From NCBI RefSeq assembly GCF_003386165.1, contig NZ_QRDV01000005.1, positions 186,001-250,000 of the forward strand: a DNA stretch of 64,000 nucleotides. The letters are read 5' to 3'. The notes beneath the pieces were generated by a model that was given only the letters and a program-made list of their open reading frames with translations, ran no database searches and was not told the origin of the DNA. A program made the position numbers and the translations under genes. Source of the DNA: Winogradskyella eximia. GTDB taxonomy: Bacteria; Bacteroidota; Bacteroidia; Flavobacteriales; Flavobacteriaceae. Below are positions 44,353 to 53,700 of the stretch, piece by piece; within the stretch, counting starts at the first letter, position 1, and each line of letters opens with the position of its first letter.

Positions 44353-44646
44353 TTAAGCTTTTGTTATTACATTTATAATCTCTTCTTTTTTAAGCACTCC
44401 AGACTGTCTCCACACTTGTTTGCCATTTTTAAACAATAGCATCGTTGGCACACCTCTAACTTGGTATTTTGAAGCTAGAGCTTGATTTTTGTCTACATCA
44501 ATTTTAATAATAGTAACATCTTCACCTAAGGTGTCTTTTACTTGTTTTAAAATTGGACTCAACATTTTACATGGGCCACACCAATCTGCAAAAAAATCAA
44601 CTAAAACGGGTTGATCTTGATTTATTATTTCTGAAAATTTGCTCAT
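44353..44646 (-). CDS. Thioredoxin
   Basis: This protein has 97 residues from the ATG at 44646. The frame is open eight codons further upstream and would then overlap the cytochrome gene by 11 nt. It has the active site FFADWCGPCKMLSP, a cis-Pro loop RGVPTMLLFKNG and the usual thioredoxin length, with no signal peptide, so it is cytosolic. It directly follows the cytochrome c gene and is probably expressed from the same redox-type promoter. Confidence 0.93.
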   Translation of the reverse strand: MSKFSEIINQDQPVLVDFFADWCGPCKMLSPILKQVKDTLGEDVTIIKIDVDKNQALASKYQVRGVPTMLLFKNGKQVWRQSGVLKKEEIINVITKA

Positions 44647-44659
44647 ACCTGACTTGAAT

Positions 44660-45694
44660 TTATTTATCAAAAGTAATACTCCAAATACCTCTTACTTCAT
44701 TAATATTATAACCTATCGCTTTATCTAATGGATAAAGACTCTTAATGCGTGTTAATGTTGTGTTTTCTAAAGTTTCATTCGGTTTTCCGTGGCATTGAAG
44801 ACACATTGTGTTTGTCGTAATTGGGTAATAAACCTTTACTTTATTATCTAATTCTTTTACAATTGGGCTTGCCTCTTCATTATTAGCAATAACATTTTTA
44901 AATGTATTTATATAATCTAATTCTTCTGAATTCGCATTGTTTTTAGGGTTTCTTGGTTTATCTGAAACGCGTTTTATAATCGCATTATGTACCACTGACA
45001 TACTATCCGTTAAAGGATAAGCACGCTCATTACAAAATGTTAAGGCTTCTAAAGTTCCTTTTTGCTGAATGGTTCCCATTAAATTTTTACCTAAAACCGC
45101 TTTTGTTGTTAAAGCATATTTTAAACCTCTCTCTCCATAAGACAAATCTTCAAAATTAGTTTGGGCTTGTTGCATACCATGCTTTTTACCTTGACCATTT
45201 CCCATGCCTTTACCATTACCCATGCCTTTACCATTACCCATGCCTTTACCTCGTTCTTTATTGAAGTGATCTTCAAACCATACTGGTTGCTCAATTTCAA
45301 AATCATACATATAATCTGCAATCTGTTCTATAGTTTTCTCTGCAAATGCCTGTTTAGGCATTACACCAAATCGTTTTACAGCTCCATACATTTTAGCATC
45401 CTCTGCATTTGGATTTTTAATCCAAGCTTGCATTGAAGCAATAAAGTCTTCTTTACTCGTTTCACTATTAATATAATGTTTTTTAATGGCAATCATTGGA
45501 GGCCCAATTCTATCGGCTTCAGTTGCAGTAGGATTATGACACACATAACAATTAGCTTCCATTAACTTTTTACCAGGATGCTCTGTTGCTGCACTAGATT
45601 TATCAACACTACTATACGCGTCTTTTTTTTTATTACTTGAGTTGCAACTCACTAAAGTTACAAGTAACACAAGAAATCCAATAAAATTTTTCAT
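44660..45694 (-). CDS. Two-heme cytochrome c lipoprotein: class I cytochrome c fused to a DUF3365 domain
   Basis: This 344-residue exported protein has a lipobox (LVTLVSCNSS). The N-terminal class I cytochrome c (about 40-150) has CYVCH and a Met ligand candidate in FGVMPKQAF. A linker of repeated GKGMGN units runs from about 148 to 168. The C-terminal DUF3365/Tll0287-like domain (about 185-344) has CLQCH. This fusion suggests a periplasmic redox or gas-sensing cytochrome. It is followed by thioredoxin and driven by a Crp/Fnr-type site. Confidence 0.82.
   Translation of the reverse strand: MKNFIGFLVLLVTLVSCNSSNKKKDAYSSVDKSSAATEHPGKKLMEANCYVCHNPTATEADRIGPPMIAIKKHYINSETSKEDFIASMQAWIKNPNAEDAKMYGAVKRFGVMPKQAFAEKTIEQIADYMYDFEIEQPVWFEDHFNKERGKGMGNGKGMGNGKGMGNGQGKKHGMQQAQTNFEDLSYGERGLKYALTTKAVLGKNLMGTIQQKGTLEALTFCNERAYPLTDSMSVVHNAIIKRVSDKPRNPKNNANSEELDYINTFKNVIANNEEASPIVKELDNKVKVYYPITTNTMCLQCHGKPNETLENTTLTRIKSLYPLDKAIGYNINEVRGIWSITFDK
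45201..45250. repeat. 18-bp tandem repeat inside the cytochrome c linker
   Basis: CCCATGCCTTTACCATTA is repeated exactly 2.8 times and encodes the GKGMGN repeats of the linker. Identical DNA units make it a likely slippage site. Confidence 0.85.
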
Positions 45695-45710
45695 ATAAAT
45701 TAAGTTTGAA

Positions 45711-45754
45711 TAAAGATACTAAGCACCACAAAATAGTTAGGTAACTAATGTTAC
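45711..45754 (-). promoter_or_regulatory. Crp/Fnr-type site and -7 box, promoter of the cytochrome c-thioredoxin operon
   Basis: The perfect palindrome GTAAC-TAAT-GTTAC (45741-45754) lies 22 nt upstream of TATCTTTA (45711-45718, minus strand), one change from TAnnTTTG. The ATG is at 45694, giving a leader of about 13 nt. Confidence 0.7.
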
Positions 45755-45825
45755 AATGCTCACATTAAAGCACTATAAAAATTAGACTTATTTCTACATT
45801 AGAAAATGTATTTTTACAACTAATT

Positions 45826-46824
45826 ATGGATTCACTCACACAAATCGTTTTAGGTGCAGCTATAGGCGAAGCTGTCTTAGGAAAAAAAGTAGGCAATAAA
45901 GCTATTTTATATGGAGCCATTGCTGGTACCATACCAGATTTAGATGTTTTTGCTTCTCATTTTACAGATACGGTTTCGGCTTTAGCGATTCATCGTGGTT
46001 TTACACATTCTATTATATTTTCAGTACTCTTTGCTCCTATTCTGGGTTGGCTAGTTTCTCGCTACGAAACCTATAAAGATTTTAAAGGCTGGTCCTGGTT
46101 ATTTTTCTGGGCACTGATAACACATCCTATATTAGATGCACATACCACTTGGGGCACGCAACTGTTCTGGCCTTTGGATATAAGATTGGCTTTTAAAACC
46201 ATTTTTGTTATAGATCCTTTATATACCGTTCCTTTTTTAGTGTTTTTAGTTTTAACCATGTTTCAAAAACGAACTTCTGAAAAAAGAAGGCTTTACAACG
46301 GCATTGGCTTAACTATTAGTACTGCATATTTAGCTCTAACCTTTATATTAAAAGATATAGCCTTAACTCAATTTGAAGACCAATTATTAACTGAAGACAT
46401 CACTTATCTACAATTAGACACTAGACCTTCGCCTCTTAACACCATATTATGGAATGCCAATGTAGACACTAAAGATAGTTATTTATTAGGCACCTATTCA
46501 TTTTTTGACACTAAAGATATCTCGTTTGAGATTTATCCAAAAAATCATCACTTGCTTGGAGGCCTCATTGAACATGAAAAAATAAAACGTATGATCGCGA
46601 TTTCCGAAGGCTGGTATACTATTAATAAAATAGATGATAAATTATTCTATAATGATTTACGTTTTGGCTTAATGAATTTAGAAGCCAACTCTCAAGATTT
46701 TGTATTTAAATATGAAATTAAAGTAGATTCTTCTGGAAATGTAACTTTTATAGAACAAGAAAAAACACCTCGAGATGGCCAACAACTAATGAAAGATTTA
46801 TGGCAAAGAATAAAAGGAAACTAA
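45826..46824 (+). CDS. YdjM-like membrane-bound metal-dependent hydrolase
   Basis: This 332-residue protein opens with MDSLTQIVLGAAIGEAVLGKKVG and has HRGFTHSI and THPILDAHTTWGTQLFWP, the histidine/aspartate motifs of the YdjM family. Four to five TMs are followed by a soluble C-terminal part from about residue 175. Its biochemical activity is not established; E. coli YdjM is LexA-regulated, but no LexA box is visible here. It converges on the phospholipase gene with a 15-nt gap. Confidence 0.85.
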   Translation: MDSLTQIVLGAAIGEAVLGKKVGNKAILYGAIAGTIPDLDVFASHFTDTVSALAIHRGFTHSIIFSVLFAPILGWLVSRYETYKDFKGWSWLFFWALITHPILDAHTTWGTQLFWPLDIRLAFKTIFVIDPLYTVPFLVFLVLTMFQKRTSEKRRLYNGIGLTISTAYLALTFILKDIALTQFEDQLLTEDITYLQLDTRPSPLNTILWNANVDTKDSYLLGTYSFFDTKDISFEIYPKNHHLLGGLIEHEKIKRMIAISEGWYTINKIDDKLFYNDLRFGLMNLEANSQDFVFKYEIKVDSSGNVTFIEQEKTPRDGQQLMKDLWQRIKGN

Positions 46825-46839
46825 GGCTGCTTTAACATC

Positions 46840-47697
46840 TTATTTGCCACTTAACCATTTAAATTCATTAGTTCTTATCACATAACCAAGCCTAATCATA
46901 CTTTGCGATTGCTGATAGTTTAGCATCCCTTCTGCTTGGCCAACAAACCACTCGAGCATTAAGTATTGATTAGATATATTATTATCAAACGGATTAAAAT
47001 ACAAACGTGTTCTAACCGAACCTTTAAGATCTAAATTCAAGCCTTTTCTAAACCTTATATCGAAAAAAAACTTATCTGGTTTTATTATATGCGAAAGATT
47101 TATTTGACCTAAACCTGCATATTCTAATAAATCTGGATTTCCTTCTTTATAGCCAAATGGCAGCCAAACTTTAAACCTTCCTATTGTGTTTTTAGCAACA
47201 TTGGTAGTGTATTCTAAGCTAAGCCTATTCCAACTTCTAGAAAAGATACTATCTCTTCCATTAGATTCATGCTCAAAGGACAGGTTTGCAATACCCTTTA
47301 ATTTGTCTTTTTTATCAAAAAAAGCTTTTCCTACAGCAATAGAAGGGTTAAAATTAATATCGCTAAACGGAAATGATTCTTTATATATATTCCAAAAAGA
47401 TTTCTGTGTATAGGTCATAAATAAATAGGTGTCCCACGGCAGCCTGCTTCGTGTAAGAATTTGTTTAAAACTAATTTGATATTTCGCGTTAGCCGTTGTT
47501 CTATCAATTGTTTTATTGGTTGGTACACCTGTAATAAAATAATTATCCTTGTGGATTGAAAAATAAGGCTGATTTGCAATTGAATCTCTAAACTCACCTT
47601 TAGTATAGCTTTGAGAATATCCTTTAACAGAAAGAACAGCAGTAATTATAATGCTCAGTAATAGTAATTGTAGTTGGCTCAGTTGAAATCTTTTCAT
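46840..47697 (-). CDS. pldA: Outer-membrane phospholipase A
   Basis: This 285-residue protein has a signal peptide (LLLLSIIITAVLSVKGYSQ) and a beta-barrel pattern. The catalytic motif of OMPLA is FEHESNGRDS followed by SRSWNRLSLEY, giving the His, Ser and Asn of the active site. It hydrolyses phospholipids that reach the outer leaflet and is normally active as a calcium-dependent dimer. The divergent neighbour is the SLC13 permease. Confidence 0.87.
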   Translation of the reverse strand: MKRFQLSQLQLLLLSIIITAVLSVKGYSQSYTKGEFRDSIANQPYFSIHKDNYFITGVPTNKTIDRTTANAKYQISFKQILTRSRLPWDTYLFMTYTQKSFWNIYKESFPFSDINFNPSIAVGKAFFDKKDKLKGIANLSFEHESNGRDSIFSRSWNRLSLEYTTNVAKNTIGRFKVWLPFGYKEGNPDLLEYAGLGQINLSHIIKPDKFFFDIRFRKGLNLDLKGSVRTRLYFNPFDNNISNQYLMLEWFVGQAEGMLNYQQSQSMIRLGYVIRTNEFKWLSGK

Positions 47698-47969
47698 GTA
47701 AAATTTAAATGGTTTTACAAATCTAGGATTAGCCTATACAATGGATTAACTCAAATACAAATTAAAGTACCTCTGAAACATTAAAAATCGTACTCATTTT
47801 TTTTACTTAAACTAAGTGCAAATGAGGTAAAAATATTACGATTAAGGTTACTCTAGTTACCTGGCTCTCAACTACCTTTAAAAACCTTAATTTAAAATTA
47901 CGCATGAGAGTTCTAACAAATAAATACCTCGTTTAATAATCGCACACTTAATCTAATGCAACACTAATT

Positions 47970-49775
47970 ATGGATCTACCTATTATTTTGGTTTTCATCA
48001 TTATCGGAGTCAGTATTTTGTTATTTATTACTGAATTATTTCCTGTAGATAAAATTTCATTTTTTATTATTGTTGCATTAGTATTACTTCAATTAACCAC
48101 ACCAGAAGAAGCTATAAGTGGTTTTGCAAATCCTGCAACCATTACCATTTTAGCCTTAATGATTTTAGCCGTTGGTCTTGAAGAAAATGGAGTCATTCAA
48201 CTTCTTTCAGATGGTATAAAAAAATTACGGATTCTACCTCTTATTTTAATCACTCCTGCTTTTATGATTATTTCAGCGAGCATTTCTGCTTTTATAAGTA
48301 CCACGGCTGTTGTAATTATTTTCATAAAAATTGTAAATCAATTATCGGAAAAATACGGATTCTCAACATCGCGTTTGTTAATGCCTATATCATTTGCTGG
48401 TATATTAGGCGGAAGTTGCACGTTAATGGGTACATCGACGAATCTACTTGTTAATGCTATTGCAAAAAAGCAAGGAGTTGAAGCTTTTAGTTTTTTCGAA
48501 TTTTCTGTATACGGAATTATTTTCTTTTTAATAGGACTGGTAATAATGACCATAGCCTCTAGGTTTTTACCTAAGAAAAAAGAAAGTAATTTATCTAAAG
48601 ATTATGATATTGAATCTTATGTTTTTACGGTTAAAGTGACTGAGGACGCACCCTTAATCGGACAAAGATTTGGTGATATTGATTTTTTTAACAATGAAGA
48701 TGCAAAAATCTTAAAACTCATTAGAAATAACCAAGTCATTAACGATCCTGGTAAATACATTAAACTAATGACTAACGATAGTTTAGTGTTAATGAGCAAT
48801 TTAGAGAATTTTCAATCATTTATGAAGGCAAATGGTTTTGTACTAAATGAAGAAAGGCAAAGACAACAAAATGAAGATGCTGATAAAGATGAATCTGAAT
48901 ACGACATGACTTATGTTGAAACTCTTATCCTCCCAGGATCTAATCTTATTGGAAAAACATTAAGAGGTTTGCGTAGTATGTCATTTCAAGGTGCTTATCC
49001 TATTGCGATAAAAAAACGAAGAAATATTAGAAATACAAGAGAACGCCTATTAAGAAAAAACATTAAGGACATTGTTCTTAAACCAGGAGACCGTGTATTA
49101 CTTGAAATGCAAGAACATAAAATTTCAGATTTATATAAAATTGAAAATATTGCAATTTTAAATGAGCACGAATTTAAACCCGATATTGCTCAATCTAAAA
49201 GGGTAATCGCACTTCTAATATTACTAGCTGTTATTGCTCTTGCTGCTACTAGCTTATTAAACATATTAACAGCATCATTGGTTGGTGTAGCTGCAATGCT
49301 CTTAACAAATATTATTCAGCTAGAAACAGTGTATCAAAAAGTGAATTGGCAAATAATATTTTTATTGGCTGGTATGATTCCTCTGGGAATTGCGATGTCT
49401 AATAGCGGTGCAGATACTTGGCTATCTCAACATTTACTTATTCTAATGAAAGATCAAACTCCTATGATTGTATTGGGAATGCTTTTTGGCATTACAATGC
49501 TTATGTCTGGTGTTATATCTAACAATGCGACTGCAATTATTATGACACCCATTGCTATTGCTCTTGCTACCGGTTTATCACTAGACATAAAACCATTTTT
49601 ATTAGCGGTAATGTTTGGATCTAATTTTAGTTTTTTCACTCCTGTAGGCTACCAAACCAATACACTTATTTATGGTACTGGCGCTTATAAGTTTAAGCAC
49701 TTTTTAATCATTGGAGGCATACTGTCTTTTACACTATGGATTTCAGGAACATTACTGTTATCAATGCTTTTTTAA
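47970..49775 (+). CDS. SLC13/DASS family permease with two RCK (TrkA-C) domains
   Basis: This 601-residue inner-membrane transporter has an N-terminal membrane half (IPA-like motif GGSCTLMGTSTNLLVNAIA near residue 150), two cytosolic TrkA-C-like domains (about 210-290 and 310-400; APLIGQRFGDIDFF and GSNLIGKTLRGL) and a second membrane half with SGVISNNATAIIMTPIAIA and SFFTPVGYQTNTLIYG. It resembles sulfate/thiosulfate/dicarboxylate carriers of the SLC13 group. Its end overlaps the converging small gene by 4 nt. Confidence 0.88.
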   Translation: MDLPIILVFIIIGVSILLFITELFPVDKISFFIIVALVLLQLTTPEEAISGFANPATITILALMILAVGLEENGVIQLLSDGIKKLRILPLILITPAFMIISASISAFISTTAVVIIFIKIVNQLSEKYGFSTSRLLMPISFAGILGGSCTLMGTSTNLLVNAIAKKQGVEAFSFFEFSVYGIIFFLIGLVIMTIASRFLPKKKESNLSKDYDIESYVFTVKVTEDAPLIGQRFGDIDFFNNEDAKILKLIRNNQVINDPGKYIKLMTNDSLVLMSNLENFQSFMKANGFVLNEERQRQQNEDADKDESEYDMTYVETLILPGSNLIGKTLRGLRSMSFQGAYPIAIKKRRNIRNTRERLLRKNIKDIVLKPGDRVLLEMQEHKISDLYKIENIAILNEHEFKPDIAQSKRVIALLILLAVIALAATSLLNILTASLVGVAAMLLTNIIQLETVYQKVNWQIIFLLAGMIPLGIAMSNSGADTWLSQHLLILMKDQTPMIVLGMLFGITMLMSGVISNNATAIIMTPIAIALATGLSLDIKPFLLAVMFGSNFSFFTPVGYQTNTLIYGTGAYKFKHFLIIGGILSFTLWISGTLLLSMLF

Positions 49776-50185
49776 GCACTTTTGTAAAACCTATTTTTTG
49801 CTTCTAAACAATATCTCTCAGCAGAATTGATATCATTGAAGGTTGCAAAGGGAGTAATTCTGTCATACAATCGCTTATAACATGCAAGCCATAATTTCGT
49901 TCTTAGAGTATTAACAAGGTAAGACTCTGTAATTCTTAATTTAACAATTTCAGGATTGTTAGTTATTAGATTAGTAGCAGCAACGGAAAATGTACCACGA
50001 ATGTCTTTTAAATCTATAAGAAATGGCATCGGCTTACCATCGCATAAGGTTTTAATGGCATTGATGTATAATTCTATATTCTGTGTTTCTAATTTAAGAT
50101 TAGAACTACTACTAAATTCGCAATAAAGAATTCCCGAATCATCTGTCCAAAATATGGCGTTATTAAATCCAATTACTTTGCTCAT
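49772..50185 (-). CDS. STAS/SpoIIAA-like small protein, paralog 2
   Basis: This 137-residue soluble protein shows the alternating pattern strand-strand-helix-strand of flavobacterial STAS/SpoIIAA-like proteins: AIFWTDDSGILYCEF, a helix with AIKTLCDGKPMPFLIDLKDIRG, then LVNTLRTKLWLACYKRL and the terminal FNDINSAERYCLEAKNRF. It overlaps the start of its paralog's stop by 4 nt, so the two are co-translated. It probably belongs to the circuit of the giant sigma-54 activator upstream. The fold is inferred from pattern. Confidence 0.6.
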   Translation of the reverse strand: MSKVIGFNNAIFWTDDSGILYCEFSSSSNLKLETQNIELYINAIKTLCDGKPMPFLIDLKDIRGTFSVAATNLITNNPEIVKLRITESYLVNTLRTKLWLACYKRLYDRITPFATFNDINSAERYCLEAKNRFYKSA

Positions 50186-50610
50186 GTAAAACTTCTTTGG
50201 CTTACTGTATTAAAATTCTTGTATTTGTTTTTACAGTATAGCAGTGCTAAATCAAAATCTGTATAAATTCTATTAGGAACAACTCTATTACCTGTAATAT
50301 TATTTAAAGCAAGTAAAAACTTTAAGCATGTAGAACGCACCAAAAATGCTCTTGAAAGCACTAATGTATTTATAGGCACACTATTGGAAATGAGCATAAA
50401 TATCTCAATAGCATCAGTACTATTTATTTGCTTTAAATCTAACAATAGAGGTCTGTATTCTCTATCGTATAAAATAGAAATAGCATTAAACAAAGCTTCC
50501 TCTGTTTTATCCTTTTCATAATTCTTAAAAAAATCAGGCCTAAGTTTACAGTGAATTACATCTTGATCTACCCAAAGCTTGATACCTTCATATTGCACTA
50601 CGTTCCTCAT
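50182..50610 (-). CDS. STAS/SpoIIAA-like small protein, paralog 1
   Basis: This 142-residue protein has the same layout as the next gene: GIKLWVDQDVIHCKL, NAISILYDREYRPLLLDLKQIN, FLVRSTCLKFLLALNNI, and the terminal YTDFDLALLYCKNKYKNF. The strongest shared motif is ...ai..Lyd...PLLLDLK.I. No catalytic motif is visible. A -24/-12-like element lies 24 nt upstream and tandem palindromes about 130 nt upstream, right behind the giant sigma-54 activator gene. Confidence 0.6.
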   Translation of the reverse strand: MRNVVQYEGIKLWVDQDVIHCKLRPDFFKNYEKDKTEEALFNAISILYDREYRPLLLDLKQINSTDAIEIFMLISNSVPINTLVLSRAFLVRSTCLKFLLALNNITGNRVVPNRIYTDFDLALLYCKNKYKNFNTVSQRSFT

Positions 50611-50633
50611 ATTAATCTGTTTTAAAACGTTAT

Positions 50634-50650
50634 GCCAATAGGTATGCCAA
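50634..50650 (-). promoter_or_regulatory. Candidate sigma-54 (-24/-12) promoter of the paralog pair
   Basis: The minus strand reads TTGGCATACCTATTGGC. The GG of the -24 box and TTG of the -12 box are at the canonical 12-nt distance; the final C of TTGC is G. The transcript would start about 10 nt before the ATG. An overlapping TATCTTTT could instead act as a weak sigma-A -7 box. Confidence 0.45.
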
Positions 50651-50735
50651 AAGATATCTGTAGCACAAAAAACAACATAAACAACTGTTTATCAGCAATA
50701 TAAATAATTAACAAGATTATAAACAACTTAGATTA

Positions 50736-50792
50736 GTCACGAAATACCGTGACCGCTTTGCACACAAACTAAGGTTTAACGGAATACCGTGA
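50736..50792. promoter_or_regulatory. Tandem palindromic sites, candidate upstream activating sequences
   Basis: Site 1 (50737-50752) is TCACGAAATACCGTGA, extended by G/C to GTCACG-N6-CGTGAC. Site 2 (50777-50792) is TAACGGAATACCGTGA. Centres are 40 bp apart, about four helical turns. No T-run follows, so this is not a terminator. It lies between the activator gene and the paralog promoter. Confidence 0.6.
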
Positions 50793-50794
50793 TT

Positions 50795-53700
50795 TTAATC
50801 AGGTTTTTTCAAATCTAATTTTTTCATTTTATCACGTAATGTGCTAGGTTTAACTGCTAATAGCTCAGAGGCACCATTTGGTCCGCTTATTTTCCAGTCG
50901 CATTGCTCTAAAATTCGAAGAATATGATTACGTTGTGCCACATCTAATGACAAATCTTTTTTATTTATTGGATTTACCATTTGATTTGAAGACTCAAATC
51001 CTGGTATAGACAATGTTTCGTCTGTAGATAAAATAGCAGCGCGTTCAATTAAATTCTCTAACTCTCTAATATTGCCAGGCCAATTATAGTTTTTAAGCTT
51101 ATTCATAGCTTCATCCGCTATAAACTTTATGTTTTTACCGTAATCTTTATTAAATTTTTCTACAAAATGCTCTACTAATAATGGAATATCACTTTTTCGT
51201 TGACGAAGCGCAGGAACTCTTATAGGAAATACATTAAGCCTAAAAAACAAATCTTCTCTAAAACGTTTCTTATCAATCTCTTCTCTTAAATCTCTGTTTG
51301 TTGCTGCAATGACTCTAACATCTAACTTTTTAGTTACAGCACCACCAACAACCTCAATTTCACCTTCTTGTAAAAATCTTAAAATTTTTGGCTGCATATC
51401 TATAGGCAATTCACCAATTTCATCTAAAAACAAGGTGCCTTGATCTGCTAATTCAAATTTTCCAATTTTATCATTAAATGCTCCTGTAAATGATCCTTTT
51501 TTATGTCCAAACAATTCACTTTCTAAGAGCTCTCTTGGTATTGCTGCACAATTAACTTTAATTAAAGGTTTGTTATTTCGCGTGCTAATATTGTGAATAG
51601 CCCTTGCTAATAACTCCTTACCAGTACCAGATTCTCCTAGTAGTAGAACCGTAGCTTTTGTAGGTGCAACTTTTTCTAATTCGGTTAAAACATTGCTAAA
51701 TTCTGCACTACCATAAACCATGTCCTCATAGTTAAATACCAAATCTAACTCATTTCTTAGATATACATTTTCTTGCTCTAATTGGTTTCGTAATTTGTTA
51801 AGTTCATTATTAGCTAGTGTAAGCTGATTATTTGCTAAAATGGATGCTTCTTCTGCTAGTTTTCGTTCATTTGCTTGAATCATCAATGACACTAAATTGG
51901 CTATAGAAGTTGCAAACTCCTCTTCATCGGTTGTCCAAAAATGCTCTACACCTATTTCTTCAAAACAAAGAATTCCGTATACTTCATTTATACCTTGAAT
52001 TGGGATGCTTAATTTAGATTTTATATTTAATGGAATAAGATGATCTTCTAAAAATCCTTTAAAAATATCATAGGTTTGAGCTTTAGATGATCTAACTATT
52101 TTACCTTTATTTATGGTTTCAAAATACTTCTCGTTGATTTCTCTGCTATACACTTGCCCACTCTCATAACGATCATTTTTTCTAGTGTATGATTTTTCAC
52201 AAAATATTTCTGTTTTTTCTTTATTAAATTTTAATACGCTTCCTCTTTCAACGTTTAACGTTTTTGCAGATAGTGCTGTAATTTTATTTAAGGCGTCTTT
52301 ATAATCAGTACCCACTAAACTGGCTAATTCTATAATAACATTTTTTCTCTCAAATGATTTTTTAGCATTTTCCTCTAATACTTTCTTCGCTTTTTCTTCT
52401 TCTGAAACATCTTTTATAGTCGCAAAGATGGCAATAACATCTCCATTGTCATTTTTAATAGTACCTGCCAAAAATGAAGCTAAAAACTGTGAACCATTTT
52501 TTCTAGTAAATTCTAACTGAAAAGTTGGCGCCTCATCTTTAGCCACTTTAGCTTTAATCTCTTGCATTCTCTCAAAGTCTTCTTCTCGAGCAAATGGATA
52601 AGGTAACTCGAGCCCAATTAGTTCTTGTTCAGAATATCCAAGAAGTTTACATAAAGAATCATTTACTTTTATCACTTTCCCTAACATATCTAGAATAAGC
52701 AAACCTTCTTGCATAGCCATAATTAGCTTATCATTAAAAGCTTTTGCTAATTGTAAGTTTATTTCTGCATTTCTTCGTTCGGTAATATCTTCTATGGTAG
52801 CAAAATTCGCGGTTTTTTCACCATTCTCATCATAAATACTTGAAACCATAACATGCACCGGAAAACGTTCACCATTTTTACGCATGTATGTATTCTCATA
52901 ATCGCTTTCATTTTTATTTTGTAACAATAATTTATAACGAGCATCATTTTCTTTTCTTAATTCTGGTGGAGAAAAAGGATAAGGACGCTTAACACCTATT
53001 AATTCATCTTCTGCAAAGCTTGTCATTTCGCAAAATGCTGGGTTTACGCTAACTATTTCAGAATCTAAGTTTATTGCAATTAAACCTTCATGCATTGATT
53101 TTAAAAGACTAGATGAAAATTTATTTGCAATACTTAAATCTAATTCAATTTTTTTACGCTCTGTAATATCTTGTATTGTACCAATGAAACTTATAGCTTT
53201 GCCTTTAGCATAAATGATTTCTCCTAAACCATGAATCCATTTTAACTTATTTTCATCTTTGGATATAATTCTATATTCTAAACTAAAATTTTCTTTATTT
53301 TTTTGGCTATGTATTACTGCGTCTTTAATCAGAGCTCTATCCTCAGGATGCACAATAGATTTCCATAATGGAAAACTAACTACAGTAGTAGAATCCACTC
53401 CAATAATTTCTTTAAAGGTGATAGAAGTCTCACCTACCAAACTGTTTATATCTAAATTAAAACTCCCAATTTTAGCTAATTTCTGTGCTGTTAATAGAGA
53501 TTTTTCACTTTCTTGAAGCTTTATCCTCGAACGCTTACGCTCGGTAATATCTTGCATTGTACCAATCAACTTTACAGCATTTCCATCACTATCATAAAGT
53601 AATTCTCCAATACCATAAACCCAAATTTCTTCTTTAGAATCTGGTTTTACAACCCGATACTCTTTATTGAAATTAATTTTGTTGATGATATTATTTTCCA

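Noticed and set aside
47847..47860. GTTAC-TCTA-GTTAC between pldA and the SLC13 gene as an eighth regulon site
   Set aside because: One half-site has the wrong symmetry and no TAnnTTTG-like box lies 22 nt away on either strand, unlike the seven accepted sites.
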